Source: Ferrovibrio sp046294345
GTDB lineage: Bacteria > Pseudomonadota > Alphaproteobacteria > Ferrovibrionales > Ferrovibrionaceae
Direction: 5' to 3'
NCBI GenBank assembly: GCA_046294345.1
Contig: JBKBJT010000015.1
Coordinates: forward strand, 1 to 64,000
DNA: 64,000 bases
Part shown: piece by piece, positions 27,215-36,046 of the stretch
How positions within the stretch are numbered: the stretch's first letter is position 1
Layout: every line of letters begins with the position of its first letter
The notes under the pieces: generated by a model
What the model was told of the DNA's origin: nothing
What the model saw: the letters and a program-made list of their open reading frames with translations, nothing else
Database searches by the model: none
Position numbers and translations under genes: made by a program

Positions 27215-27742
27215 CTATTGCGGCGAACGCTTGGCGAGGATGCGCTGCAGGGTGCGGCGATGCATCTTCAGCCGGCGCGCCGTCTCCGACACATTGCGGT
27301 CGCAAAGCTCGAACACGCGCTGGATATGTTCCCACCGCACGCGTTCGGCCGACATCGGCTCTTCAGGCGGCGCCGGATGCGCGGCATTGCCGGCACGCAG
27401 GGCGCGGTCGACATCGTCGGCATCGGCCGGCTTGGGCAGGTAGTCGACGGCGCCGGCCTTCACGGCGGCCACGGCGGTGGCGATGTTGCCATAGCCGGTC
27501 AGCATCACCACGCGGGCATCCTGACGGACGCTGCGGATCGCGCTGACCACATCGAGACCGTTGCCGTCACCCAGCTTGAGGTCGACCACGGCGTAGGCCG
27601 GCGGCTTGGCGCGGGCCAGCTGGATGCCGACGGCGACCGACTCGGCGGTCTGCACCTGGTAACCGCGCTTTTCCATCGCGCGCGCCAGTCGCATCCGCAG
27701 CGGTTCGTCATCATCGACGATGAGGAGGGTCATGTCGGTCAT
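27215..27742 (-). CDS. regA: RegA/ActR-type redox response regulator
   Basis: The 175-residue protein has a receiver domain with the acidic pocket LLIVDDDEPLRMR and a phospho-acceptor aspartate in AVVDLKLGDGNG, then TGYGN and the lysine in YLPKPADADD. After a short proline hinge comes the Fis-like helix-turn-helix NVSETARRLKMHRRTLQRIL, which is the RegA/PrrA/ActR hallmark. In other species RegA turns on photosynthesis, nitrogen and carbon fixation or respiratory genes when RegB is reduced. I place the start at 27742 (MTDMTLL). regB lies 119 bp upstream on the same strand. Confidence 0.93.
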   Translation of the reverse strand: MTDMTLLIVDDDEPLRMRLARAMEKRGYQVQTAESVAVGIQLARAKPPAYAVVDLKLGDGNGLDVVSAIRSVRQDARVVMLTGYGNIATAVAAVKAGAVDYLPKPADADDVDRALRAGNAAHPAPPEEPMSAERVRWEHIQRVFELCDRNVSETARRLKMHRRTLQRILAKRSPQ

Positions 27743-27861
27743 TGCGGCCTGAATGTACCCGAGCCCCGGCCGGGTGCAACCCCCGGAGTAGCACCGTATG
27801 CCCTTATGCAGGGCAGCCATGCATGATTGATAAGGCTGGGCGCTGTTTTGCCGCAGGTATT

Positions 27862-29193
27862 CTAAGCGGGGCGGCGGACCAGTATTTCGCGCGGCCAGAT
27901 CACCGCCACCTGGGTGCCGCCGCCCGGCCGGTTGGCGAAAGTAACCCCCGCCCCGCTGCGCCGGAGCAGGTTCATGGCGATGAACACGCCAAGGCCCATG
28001 CCGCCGCTGTCGGGCCGGCTGGTCACATAAGGCTCACCCAAAGCCGACAGAATATCCACGTTCATGCCGGGGCCATCGTCGAGGATCAGCAGGCGAATCT
28101 GCTTATCGTCCCAGCCGACCTCCACCGTCACCCTGGTGCGGGCGAATTCCATCGCATTCTGCAAAAGGTTACTGAGGCCATGGATGATCTCGGGCCGGCG
28201 CGGCAGGTTGGGTGCCGTGCCTGCGCCGTTCAGCGTCACTGCGAAATCGATATTGGCGCGCCGCCAGGGCTGGGCCGCCACCTCGATCAGGTTGGCGATA
28301 CCCAGATCGGAGAAGGCTTCGGCATCGGCATTGGCCGAAGGCCGGCGCGACAGCCGCGCCAGGATGTCGCGACAGCGCTCCACCTGGCTCTGCAGCAGCG
28401 CCAGGTCTTCGGCGATGGGATTGTCGGCCGGCGTGTCGCGGCCCAGTTCCTTCACCACCACGGCGATGGTGCCCAGCGGCGAACCCAGTTCATGCGCGGC
28501 GGCGGCCGCCAGGCTGCCCAGCGCCGAGACCTGCTGCTCCTGCGCCAGCGCGAGCTGCGTCGCGGCCAGCGCATCCGACATGCGGCGGGCTTCCTCGGCC
28601 ACCTGCCAGGCATAGGCCGCGATGAACAGGGTGCCGAGTACCAGCGCCATCAGATGACCCCAGCGATAGAGCGGCGGCATGGCCAGCGCCGCCGGATCGC
28701 TCCAGGGCAGCGGCAGGTGGTAGAGCGTGAGCAGCACCGCCAGCGTGAAGGCCACCAGGCCAAGCAGCACGGTGGAGCGCAGTGTGAGGATGGTGGCCGA
28801 CACGGTGACCGGCACCAGGATCAGCAGCGCGAAGGGATTGTCGATGCCGCCGGTCAGGAACAGCAGCAGGCCGAGCTGCAGCAGGTCGAAGGCCAGATAG
28901 CCGGCGGCGCCGATCTCACTCAGGCGCTTGGCGGTCGGATAGACCACGAACAGCAGGATGTTGAGCAGGGCCGAGACACCGACGATCCCTAAGGCCGGCA
29001 GCAGCGGCAGGCGGAAATTCAGCCCGAAATGCACGAACAGGATCGCCAGCAGCTGGCCGACGATGGCGATCCAGCGCAGCAGCACCAGGGTCTGCAGGCG
29101 CACGCGGCCGCTCATCTGGTCCATGCCGGCATCGTCGCTGGCCGGCAGCGCGCCGAACCGCCCGCGCAGGGTTTCCAGCAATGCTGCCCGCAT
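27862..29193 (-). CDS. regB: RegB/PrrB-type redox-sensing histidine kinase
   Basis: The 443-residue kinase has six membrane helices in the first ~215 residues. GGIDNPFALL, near residue 116, is the quinone-interacting motif of RegB. The H-box is AAAAHELGSPLGTI, and downstream VERCRDIL holds the cysteine that forms an inhibitory disulfide in Rhodobacter RegB. The ATPase region has LLQNAMEF and LDDGPGM. It should sense the redox state of the ubiquinone pool and phosphorylate RegA. The ATG at 29193 overlaps the zwf stop as TGATG, so regB is translationally coupled to zwf. Usually regB is next to senC and regA without zwf. Confidence 0.92.
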   Translation of the reverse strand: MRAALLETLRGRFGALPASDDAGMDQMSGRVRLQTLVLLRWIAIVGQLLAILFVHFGLNFRLPLLPALGIVGVSALLNILLFVVYPTAKRLSEIGAAGYLAFDLLQLGLLLFLTGGIDNPFALLILVPVTVSATILTLRSTVLLGLVAFTLAVLLTLYHLPLPWSDPAALAMPPLYRWGHLMALVLGTLFIAAYAWQVAEEARRMSDALAATQLALAQEQQVSALGSLAAAAAHELGSPLGTIAVVVKELGRDTPADNPIAEDLALLQSQVERCRDILARLSRRPSANADAEAFSDLGIANLIEVAAQPWRRANIDFAVTLNGAGTAPNLPRRPEIIHGLSNLLQNAMEFARTRVTVEVGWDDKQIRLLILDDGPGMNVDILSALGEPYVTSRPDSGGMGLGVFIAMNLLRRSGAGVTFANRPGGGTQVAVIWPREILVRRPA

Positions 29194-30668
29194 CAGCGCA
29201 TGTCCTCGTGCCAGGTGCGGCCGTCGCGTTCGATCAGGCCGATGGCGGCCGAAGGCCCCCAACTGCCCGCGGTATAGGATTTCGGCGCATCGCTGCCGCC
29301 CGACCAGCCGGCCAGGATCGGCTCGATCCAGCGCCAGGCGGCCTCCACCTCGTCGCTGCGCATGAACAGCATCGGATTGCCGCGCACCACGTCCATCAGC
29401 AGGCGCTCGTAAGCATCGGGCTGGCGGCCGTGGAAGGTGTCGGCGAAACTCAGGTTCAGCGGCGCCTGGCGCAGCCGCATGCCGCCGGGCCCCGGCACCT
29501 TGGTCATCATGTGCAGCGCGATGCCCTCGTCGGGTTGCAGCCGGATCACCAGCCGGTTCGCCACCACGTCGCGGCTGGCACCGTCGAAGATCAGGTGCGG
29601 CACCGGTCGGAACTGCACGACGATTTCCGAGCGCCGCGCCGGCAGCCGTTTGCCCGTCCGCAGATAGAACGGCACGCCGGCCCAGCGCCAGTTGTCCACC
29701 TCGGCCTTCACCACCACGAAGGTTTCCGTACCGCTGGCGGCCTGTTCCACCTCATCCACATAGGCCGGCACGGCCACGCCATCCACGGCGCCCGGGCCAT
29801 ACTGGCCGCGCACGGTCTTTTCCATCACCGACCGCTCGTTGATCGGTCGCAGCGCCTGCAGCACTTTCAGCTTCTCGTCGCGCACGGCATCGGCGGCGAA
29901 GGCGTTCGGCGGCTCCATCGCCACCAGGCAAAGCAGTTGCAGCAGATGGTTCTGCACCATGTCGCGCAGCGCGCCGGCATGGTCGTAATAGCCGGCGCGG
30001 CCTTCAACGCCGATCTTTTCGGCCACCGTCACCTGCACATGGTCGACCACGCCGCGATGCCAGACCGGCTCGAACAGCGCATTGGCGAAGCGCAGCGCCA
30101 TCAGGTTCTGCACCGTCTCCTTGCCCAGGTAATGGTCGATGCGGAAGACGCGCTCCTCCGGGAAGGCAGCGGCGACGGCTTCGTTGATCGCCTGCGCCGA
30201 GGCAAGGTCGTGACCGATGGGCTTTTCCAGCACCACCCGGGCCTGCGGACGATTCAGGCCGGCCGCCGCCAGATGGCCGCAGATGCTGCCGAAGAAACGC
30301 GGCGCCATGGCGAGGTAATACACCACCACACGATCCGAGGCGCCGTCGATGGCGCGCGCCAGCGCGGCATAGTCCTCCGACGCATCGGCATCGAGGCTTA
30401 AGTAGCGGAAGCGCGCGACGAAGCGCTCCACCGCCGCATCGTCGTAATCGGCGGAGTCGAGATGGCGGTTCAGCGCGCCGCGCGCCAGGTTGCGGAATTC
30501 CCCGTCGCTCATCGCGCCGCGCGCCACCGCGAACAGCCGCACATCGGCATTGAGCTGGCCGGCGACATCGCGATGATACAATGCCGGCATCAGCTTGCGC
30601 AGCGAGAGATCGCCGGTGGCGCCGAAAACGACGAGATCGAAGGAGAAACTGCCGCTTGGATGGGTCAT
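29193..30668 (-). CDS. zwf: Glucose-6-phosphate 1-dehydrogenase
   Basis: The 491-residue enzyme catalyses the first step of the oxidative pentose phosphate and Entner-Doudoroff pathways and makes NADPH. The coenzyme motif GATGDLSLRKLMPALY is near the N terminus, and the active-site RIDHYLGKETVQN is intact. The length is standard. The ATG at 30668 gives MTHPSGSFSFDLVVFGATG. Its stop codon overlaps the start of regB. It lies 31 bp after a dioxygenase gene. pgl and edd, the usual partners, are absent here. Confidence 0.94.
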   Translation of the reverse strand: MTHPSGSFSFDLVVFGATGDLSLRKLMPALYHRDVAGQLNADVRLFAVARGAMSDGEFRNLARGALNRHLDSADYDDAAVERFVARFRYLSLDADASEDYAALARAIDGASDRVVVYYLAMAPRFFGSICGHLAAAGLNRPQARVVLEKPIGHDLASAQAINEAVAAAFPEERVFRIDHYLGKETVQNLMALRFANALFEPVWHRGVVDHVQVTVAEKIGVEGRAGYYDHAGALRDMVQNHLLQLLCLVAMEPPNAFAADAVRDEKLKVLQALRPINERSVMEKTVRGQYGPGAVDGVAVPAYVDEVEQAASGTETFVVVKAEVDNWRWAGVPFYLRTGKRLPARRSEIVVQFRPVPHLIFDGASRDVVANRLVIRLQPDEGIALHMMTKVPGPGGMRLRQAPLNLSFADTFHGRQPDAYERLLMDVVRGNPMLFMRSDEVEAAWRWIEPILAGWSGGSDAPKSYTAGSWGPSAAIGLIERDGRTWHEDMR

Positions 30669-30699
30669 GCCGGCAGCCTGACATGATGACGGGCCTGCA

Positions 30700-31587
30700 T
30701 CAATCCTCCAGGAAATGTGGCTCGGGCTTGTCGTGCAGAGCCTCGTAGTGCACCAGCGAGGGGTGCGGCCCCAGCGGCACCGGACGGCCGGCGCGGAAGG
30801 CCCATTCGCCGCGGTCGCAATTCCGCGCCGTGACATAGCCATTGATATAGAGCCGGCGATCCTGACCCGACACATTCGCGCCCGAACCATGCACCAGATA
30901 GGGCGACCACAGCGCCACGTCGCCGGGTTCGAGCAGCAGATCGATGGCGGCGGCCGGATCGAGCCCTGCGGCGTGCAGGGCATCGTCCTGCATGCTCTGC
31001 AACAGGATCGGTCCCTCGCCGCCCAGACCAAGGTCGCCATGCAGATGGCTGCCAGGGATCACCTTCATCGCGCCGCTGGCTCTGGTATGCGCGTCGATGG
31101 CGATGCCGGTCTGCACATAGGATTGCGCCAGGTCGCGGAAGGCGCTGGCCGGCCGGCGAAAGCGGCTGTCCTGGTGATAGGCGAATTCCACGCGGGTGGC
31201 GCCCGGCGGCTTCCAGTGCATCTGGTTGATGATCTGCTTCAGGTCCGGCCCGATCAGGGGCGCCAGCAGGGCGGCAAAGCGCGGATCGAGCCGCACGGCA
31301 TCCAGCAGCGGGTCGCGCCAGGACGGCCATTGCACCATGCGCAGGATTTTCCCCAGCAGCGGGTCCTGCCCCAGCCGGAACAGCAGGTTGCCATGGCGGA
31401 AGCTGCGGCCGAGCCGCAGGCCCTCCTGGTACAGGTCGTCGAACCGGCCGGCGATGGCCGCCACTTCTCCCGGCCCGAACAGCCCGCGCACCACCGCATA
31501 GCCGTCGCGGGCATAGCTTTCCCGCAATGCGGGCAGATCGGGCAGACGGGCCTGCCAGGGATAACTTGGGTCGGGAAAGCCGCTCAT
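30700..31587 (-). CDS. Phytanoyl-CoA dioxygenase family protein (upstream of zwf)
   Basis: The 295-residue protein is an Fe(II)/2-oxoglutarate oxygenase of the PhyH family. YHQDSRFRRP contains the HxD iron ligands, LVHGSGANVSG holds the distal histidine, and RRLYINGYV gives the arginine for 2-oxoglutarate. EPGDVALWSPYLVHGSG is a typical core strand. Substrates of bacterial members range widely, including ectoine, alkyl phosphonates and lipids, so none can be assigned. It opens the minus-strand array with zwf 31 bp downstream. A second, unlike family member sits at 36047. Confidence 0.83.
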   Translation of the reverse strand: MSGFPDPSYPWQARLPDLPALRESYARDGYAVVRGLFGPGEVAAIAGRFDDLYQEGLRLGRSFRHGNLLFRLGQDPLLGKILRMVQWPSWRDPLLDAVRLDPRFAALLAPLIGPDLKQIINQMHWKPPGATRVEFAYHQDSRFRRPASAFRDLAQSYVQTGIAIDAHTRASGAMKVIPGSHLHGDLGLGGEGPILLQSMQDDALHAAGLDPAAAIDLLLEPGDVALWSPYLVHGSGANVSGQDRRLYINGYVTARNCDRGEWAFRAGRPVPLGPHPSLVHYEALHDKPEPHFLED

Positions 31588-31601
31588 CTGGGGATAACTC
31601 C

Positions 31602-31693
31602 GATTCGCCCCCTATTTCAGAAGCGTTATTTTAGCCCAGCCGACCAGATTCTTGTGGATAAGGCCAGAGTCTGATTGACCGGAACCCGGATTC
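31602..31693. promoter_or_regulatory. gcrA control region: four GANTC sites and a perfect DnaA box
   Basis: GANTC, the CcrM methylation site, appears at 31602-31606, 31647-31651, 31667-31671 and 31689-31693. TGTGGATAA at 31653-31661 is, on the minus strand, an exact TTATCCACA DnaA box, and lies between the second and third sites. TTGACC at 31675-31680 is a possible -35 for gcrA, but the matching -10 is poor. In Caulobacter DnaA activates gcrA, and GcrA works at methylated GANTC promoters, so the layout fits a cell-cycle-controlled promoter. Confidence 0.65.
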
Positions 31694-31739
31694 TCGCCTT
31701 ACTGCATGTAGCGTCTAAGTCCAAGAACGGGGGCTACAT

Positions 31740-32279
31740 ATGGTATGGACGGACGAGAAGGTTAAACTTCTGGTTCAATTGTGGGAATCCGGCCAGTCGA
31801 TCACCCAGATCGGCAAAGCGCTGGGCATGACCCGCAACGCCGTGGTCGGCAAGGCCCACCGCATCGGCCTGGCCAAGCGCGCTTCGCCGATCATGCGGAG
31901 CGACAAGCCGGCGCAGCCGCGACCGGCCGCCAGCCATGCCGGCCCACCAGGGGGACATGCCCCCGCGGCACTGCGCGCCCCGGCCCAGCCGAAGGCTGAA
32001 CGAGCCCCGGCGGCCGAAGGCTCGGACGGCGGCCCGGTGGCCGGCACCGGCTCGGGTTCGGGACAGCAGCTGACGGCTGCGATGCTGGCGGCATTGACGC
32101 CCAGCAGCGGCCCGCGCTGCAAATGGCCGATCGGCGATCCCAAAAGCGCCGAGTTCGATTTCTGCAGCCACGTCGCGCTGCCGGGCAAGCCTTACTGCGC
32201 CCAGCATTGCGCCATGGCTTATACGAACTGGAATCCGGAGAGCGCCGTCGAGGCCGTGAAGGCGGTCAACGCCGCCTGA
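31740..32279 (+). CDS. gcrA: GcrA cell-cycle regulator
   Basis: The 179-residue protein matches GcrA, which recruits sigma70 RNA polymerase to promoters carrying methylated GANTC. The N-terminal DNA-binding part reads MVWTDEKVKLLVQLWESGQS and continues with ALGMTRNAVVGKAHRIGL. A long Ala/Pro-rich linker follows. The C-terminal sigma-binding part has CKWPIGDP, FDFCSH and KPYCAQHCAMAY with four cysteines and a histidine, as in Caulobacter GcrA. The start follows a G-rich sequence. A strong terminator lies 25 bp after the stop. Confidence 0.94.
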   Translation: MVWTDEKVKLLVQLWESGQSITQIGKALGMTRNAVVGKAHRIGLAKRASPIMRSDKPAQPRPAASHAGPPGGHAPAALRAPAQPKAERAPAAEGSDGGPVAGTGSGSGQQLTAAMLAALTPSSGPRCKWPIGDPKSAEFDFCSHVALPGKPYCAQHCAMAYTNWNPESAVEAVKAVNAA

Positions 32280-32303
32280 TACGACCAAGACGTTCCGGAT
32301 TTC

Positions 32304-32339
32304 AAAAAGCCCGGCGGATGTCATTCCGCCGGGCTTTTT
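32304..32339. terminator. Strong bidirectional terminator after gcrA
   Basis: AAAAAGCCCGGCGGA (32304-32318) pairs perfectly with TCCGCCGGGCTTTTT (32325-32339) across a 6-base loop. The A and T tracts at the ends make it work in both directions, ending gcrA and the convergent membrane-protein gene whose stop is at 32340. Confidence 0.92.
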
Positions 32340-32846
32340 CTATGTGGCGATCTTTTCCTGCTCCGGTCGCGAACTTTTGCCGACCCTTCTCGCCTGGGCA
32401 AGACACAGCGTCGACGCAAAGTGGCGCCACTCCCTTACGACAAAGCGACCCAGTATGATCAGGAACCCGACGGCGACAGTATCGAGCACCACGAAGGGCG
32501 GCTCCTGGGCCAACAGCGGGCCATCAGAAACGGCATGTATCAGCACCGAGACGACACCGCCGGCCGCGTAGATCGCCACGCCGACCAGATGCAGGCGGCA
32601 GAGGCTGGCGCCCAGGATGCCCAGTCCGACCGCCAATTGCAGGCCAGCTGCCGTCAGACCACGCCCCGGCGGGAGCGCTTCCAAGAAAATTATAACGCAT
32701 ATCCCAAGATACAGCCCGATGGCGAACATGCTGGCACCGTGCCAGAGAAGCGAGAGGCGCCGGCTGAATACCGACGCCGCCACGCCCGCGATCAAGCCGG
32801 CCAGCACCAGGCCCCAGTTCGCCGAGTACCATAACTCGGCCAGCAT
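32340..32846 (-). CDS. Integral membrane protein of unknown function
   Basis: The 168-residue protein has four or five hydrophobic segments (for example WGLVLAGLIAGVAASVF, GASMFAIGLYLGICVIIF and FVVLDTVAVGFLIILGRFVV) and a basic cytoplasmic tail rich in R and K. I recognise no family. Glycine-rich helices suggest an inner-membrane protein of the small multi-span type. It starts 7 bp after the end of mipA and is probably cotranscribed with it; its stop abuts the bidirectional terminator. Confidence 0.65.
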   Translation of the reverse strand: MLAELWYSANWGLVLAGLIAGVAASVFSRRLSLLWHGASMFAIGLYLGICVIIFLEALPPGRGLTAAGLQLAVGLGILGASLCRLHLVGVAIYAAGGVVSVLIHAVSDGPLLAQEPPFVVLDTVAVGFLIILGRFVVREWRHFASTLCLAQARRVGKSSRPEQEKIAT

Positions 32847-32853
32847 GACGGCC

Positions 32854-33705
32854 TCAGAACTTGTAACTGAGGAACAGACCGGTCATCAGCTGATCCGGCG
32901 AACCGCGATCTTCCACCAGCGGGCTGTCGGCCGCATCGCCCAGCAGGCGCTTGTAGCCCAGCCGCCCGGTCAGCCCCCAATGCTGCGTGAGGCTGTAATC
33001 TAGATCGAGCGTCAGGCCGACATCCTTGATCCCGCCTTCGGCCTGAAACCGGCGCATGCCGCTGCGCTGGGATTGCAATGCCGTCACGCCGAAGAAGGTT
33101 TCGGTGTAATCGTCACTGGCCCAGGTGGTTGAAAGCTCGGCCCGCGCACGCAGCTTTGGTCCGAAGCTGTGGCGATAGCCGCCGGCAAACTTGGCCGTCA
33201 GCCCATCATGGGCACTGCTGACATCCTGGAACACCGTCACACCTGCCGACCATGGCCCGGCGCTGTAATTCAGGAATGCACCAAGCTCGGCCCCGGAATC
33301 GATATCGCCCATGCCGCGCAGATCGTCGTTGTCGTCCTCGTCGCGGCCCATCTGGTAGCGCACCAGCGGGCCGAGCTGCAGTTTGTCGGTCGGGCGCGGT
33401 CCCTGCCAGGTGAAGGCATTGACGCCCAGGCTGGGTCCACGCAGGAAGACCAGGTCCCTGTAACTGATCGAGATCAAGGGCAAAGGCGCTACTTCATAAT
33501 CGTCGCTGCCCTCGTAATCCGGCTGATAGAGCGCGCCCGCCCCAAGCCGGATATCCCAATCCTTCTCGCCAACCGCCGAACCCTGCGAAGCGGTCGCGGA
33601 TTTGCTCACCGGCTGCTGGGCCTGGGCCACGACCGGCGGAACCAGAACAAGGCCTGCCACAATGGCAAAGGGTTGCAAAACACTGAAGGAATAAGACGTT
33701 TTCAT
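32854..33705 (-). CDS. mipA: MipA/OmpV family outer-membrane protein
   Basis: This protein of 283 residues has a signal peptide (MKTSYSFSVLQPFAIVAGLV, cleavage after AQAQ) and a beta-barrel body ending in LSYKF with the terminal phenylalanine that outer-membrane proteins need. DIRLGAGALYQPDYEGSDDY at the mature N terminus and LVFLRGPSLGVNAF are MipA/OmpV features. E. coli MipA is a scaffold for murein enzymes, and other members take part in metal or antibiotic uptake. I chose the ATG at 33705; an ATG at 33720 would add five residues. It is divergent from an OmpR-type two-component pair, which probably controls it. Confidence 0.85.
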   Translation of the reverse strand: MKTSYSFSVLQPFAIVAGLVLVPPVVAQAQQPVSKSATASQGSAVGEKDWDIRLGAGALYQPDYEGSDDYEVAPLPLISISYRDLVFLRGPSLGVNAFTWQGPRPTDKLQLGPLVRYQMGRDEDDNDDLRGMGDIDSGAELGAFLNYSAGPWSAGVTVFQDVSSAHDGLTAKFAGGYRHSFGPKLRARAELSTTWASDDYTETFFGVTALQSQRSGMRRFQAEGGIKDVGLTLDLDYSLTQHWGLTGRLGYKRLLGDAADSPLVEDRGSPDQLMTGLFLSYKF

Positions 33706-33875
33706 GATTGGACCACTCATTTTTCATCGAGTCAGGGGAGGAAACGCCGCCACCCTACACGGCTGGCAGGCCCGGTTCGTGTCGTCGTCGTATCGATATA
33801 TTTCAGTTTGTTGCAAAAATCCGGGTTGGCGCCCGGATTCTATTACTATGGCGCAAACATGACCGGAGACGTGCT

Positions 33876-34613
33876 TTGACTGCCCCAGCCAACATTCATG
33901 TGCTGATCGTGGACGACGACCATCGCATTCGCGCCATGCTGGCGCGCTTCCTGGCCGATCATGGCCTGCGGGTCAGCCAGGCCGGCGATGGCCGGCAAAT
34001 GTTCGCCATCTGCGAAGACAGCCGGATCGACGTGATCGTGCTCGACATCATGATGCCGGGCGAAGACGGCCTGTCGCTCTGCCGCCGCATGCGCGCACAA
34101 AGCGCCGTGCCGATTATCCTCCTGACGGCGATGACGGGCGATACTGATCGCATCATCGGCCTTGAGATCGGCGCGGACGATTATGTGGTCAAACCGTTCA
34201 ACCCGCGCGAGCTGCTGGCCCGCATCCGCGCCGTCACCCGGCGCCTGGGTGCCAGCAGCATCAACGCCAAACGTGCGGTGGCCTGTTATGAATTCGGCGG
34301 ATGGCAACTCAATGCCAGCCGACGGACGCTGACCTCACCCGACAAAACCCTGACCGAGCTCACCAGCGGCGAGTTTGATCTGCTGCTGGCCTTCCTGGAA
34401 CATCCCCAGCGGGTGCTGAGCCGGGACCAGTTGCTCGACCTTGCCCATGGTCGCGCCAACCAGGCCTATGACCGCAGCATCGATGTGCAGATCAGCCGCC
34501 TGCGCCGCAAGATCGAGACCGATCCCCAGGACCCGGCCTTCATAAAAACCATCCGCAACGAGGGGTATTTCTTCACGGCCGCGGTAACCCCAGTCGAGGA
34601 CGCCGCGGTATGA
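33876..34613 (+). CDS. OmpR-family response regulator
   Basis: The 245-residue protein has a receiver domain with VDDDHRIRAML, the phospho-acceptor in VIVLDIMMPGEDG, threonine in LLTAMTGDTD and lysine in YVVKPFNPREL. A winged-helix domain with the TSGEFDLLLAFLEHPQRVLS and DVQISRLRRKIE blocks follows. I assign a TTG start at 33876, because GGAG lies 7 bases before it and no good ATG or GTG fits the family N terminus. Its stop overlaps the kinase start (ATGA). It is divergent from mipA with 170 bp between the start codons. Confidence 0.9.
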   Translation: MTAPANIHVLIVDDDHRIRAMLARFLADHGLRVSQAGDGRQMFAICEDSRIDVIVLDIMMPGEDGLSLCRRMRAQSAVPIILLTAMTGDTDRIIGLEIGADDYVVKPFNPRELLARIRAVTRRLGASSINAKRAVACYEFGGWQLNASRRTLTSPDKTLTELTSGEFDLLLAFLEHPQRVLSRDQLLDLAHGRANQAYDRSIDVQISRLRRKIETDPQDPAFIKTIRNEGYFFTAAVTPVEDAAV

Positions 34614-36031
34614 TCATCCCGTTCTGGTCCCGGCTGCGCCTGGCGCCGCGCATCGTGTTGGTCATCATCGGTGCCCTGCTGGCAATGAAGGCCGTGGACA
34701 AGACCATGCCGCTGGTGATCCGCCCGCCCGAAGCCATGTTCTTCGATCGCGACTGGCTGCTGGCCACCCTGCAGGACATCCGCGACCGCAGCGTTACGGT
34801 GCCGGCCGCCGAACGGCCGGCGCTGCTGCGGGATCTTCCAGCGCGGCAATGGCTGGATATAACGCTGCTGACCAGTCCACCGAATTTCCGTCATTCCGAG
34901 CGCGAAGGCGGGTTCACCGACCTCCACCGGCGGATCACCGACCGGCTCGGCCTGGCGCCACAGGATGTGCTGCTGAAGGCGGACGAGCCGGACGATCCCG
35001 AATATTCCCCGCGCCCGCTCGTCATCATCCTGCCGCCGCTGCCAACGGTTATCATGGATGTCTTCGATGACCGAAGTGCCAACATGCTGAGCAGCGATCT
35101 GCGCATCGCCTTCCGCATCGGCCCCGAGGACTGGCTACTGGTGACACCAAAAAGCGACGGCCAGGAGATCGTGCGCATGATCCGCAATGTGGCACTGCCG
35201 CTGTTGGCCGTGGTGCTGATCGGCCTGCTGTCGGTCTGGGTGGCGCGCGGCATCGTCAAGCCGCTGGATGACCTGGCGGAAGCCGCCGAGAAGCTGGGTC
35301 GCGACCGCGAGCCCCGGCTGGTCGGCAATTTCAATGCGCCGGAGCTTCAGGCCATCGGCAATTCATTCAACGCCATGCAACTGCGGCTGAAGCGGTTTGT
35401 GGACGACAGGCTGCAGATGATCGCGGCGATCAGTCATGACCTGCGCACGCCACTCACCCGTCTTCGCCTGTTTGCGGAATACCTTCCCGATCCCGACCAG
35501 CGCCGGCAGGTGATGTCCGATATCGCCGAGATGGAGGCGATGATGAGCGCGACACTCACCTTCGCCAGCACCCAGCTGAAGGACGAACCCCGCAGTCCCA
35601 GCGATCTGGCCGCCATGCTGATCAGCCTGTGCGATACCGCCGCCGATGCGGGCTGCATGGTCGCCTACGAGGGGCCGGATCACGCCCGGCTGGTCTATCG
35701 GCCAGTCGCCATGCGGCGCGCCTTCGCCAACCTGATCGACAATGGCTGCAAATTCGGCAGCCATGTCTGGGTGCGCCTGCAGGAAACCCCGGATGTCTTC
35801 GTCATTACGATCAGCGACGACGGCCCCGGCATTCCATCGGACCAGTTCGAGAACGCCTTCCGGCCTTTCGTGCGGCTGGAATCGTCGCGCAACCGCGATA
35901 CAGGTGGCACCGGCCTGGGCCTGACCATCGCCCAGGACATCATCCTGACCCATGACGGCGATATCATGCTTTCGGCGGCACCGGATACAAATGGCCTGCT
36001 GGTGACCGTGACGCTGCCGCGACAGGGATAG
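34610..36031 (+). CDS. EnvZ-like sensor histidine kinase
   Basis: The 473-residue kinase has one membrane helix near residues 14-28, a periplasmic domain of about 170 residues, a second helix around residues 195-212, HAMP, then the H-box ISHDLRTPLTRLRLF and ATPase motifs (FANLIDNGCKFG, ISDDGPGIP and GGTGLGL). It is the partner of the upstream OmpR-type regulator, with which it overlaps by four bases. The signal is unknown. The neighbouring mipA suggests an envelope or metal stress. The periplasmic part contains DDPEYSPRPLVIILPPLP, unlike common sensors I know. Confidence 0.9.
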   Translation: MIIPFWSRLRLAPRIVLVIIGALLAMKAVDKTMPLVIRPPEAMFFDRDWLLATLQDIRDRSVTVPAAERPALLRDLPARQWLDITLLTSPPNFRHSEREGGFTDLHRRITDRLGLAPQDVLLKADEPDDPEYSPRPLVIILPPLPTVIMDVFDDRSANMLSSDLRIAFRIGPEDWLLVTPKSDGQEIVRMIRNVALPLLAVVLIGLLSVWVARGIVKPLDDLAEAAEKLGRDREPRLVGNFNAPELQAIGNSFNAMQLRLKRFVDDRLQMIAAISHDLRTPLTRLRLFAEYLPDPDQRRQVMSDIAEMEAMMSATLTFASTQLKDEPRSPSDLAAMLISLCDTAADAGCMVAYEGPDHARLVYRPVAMRRAFANLIDNGCKFGSHVWVRLQETPDVFVITISDDGPGIPSDQFENAFRPFVRLESSRNRDTGGTGLGLTIAQDIILTHDGDIMLSAAPDTNGLLVTVTLPRQG

Positions 36032-36046
36032 GTGCGTAGCTGCCGG

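Noticed and set aside
27799..27815. TGCCCT/AGGGCA 6 bp hairpin between regA and regB
   Set aside because: The stem is short and no T-run follows on the minus strand; it does not support a terminator between the two genes.
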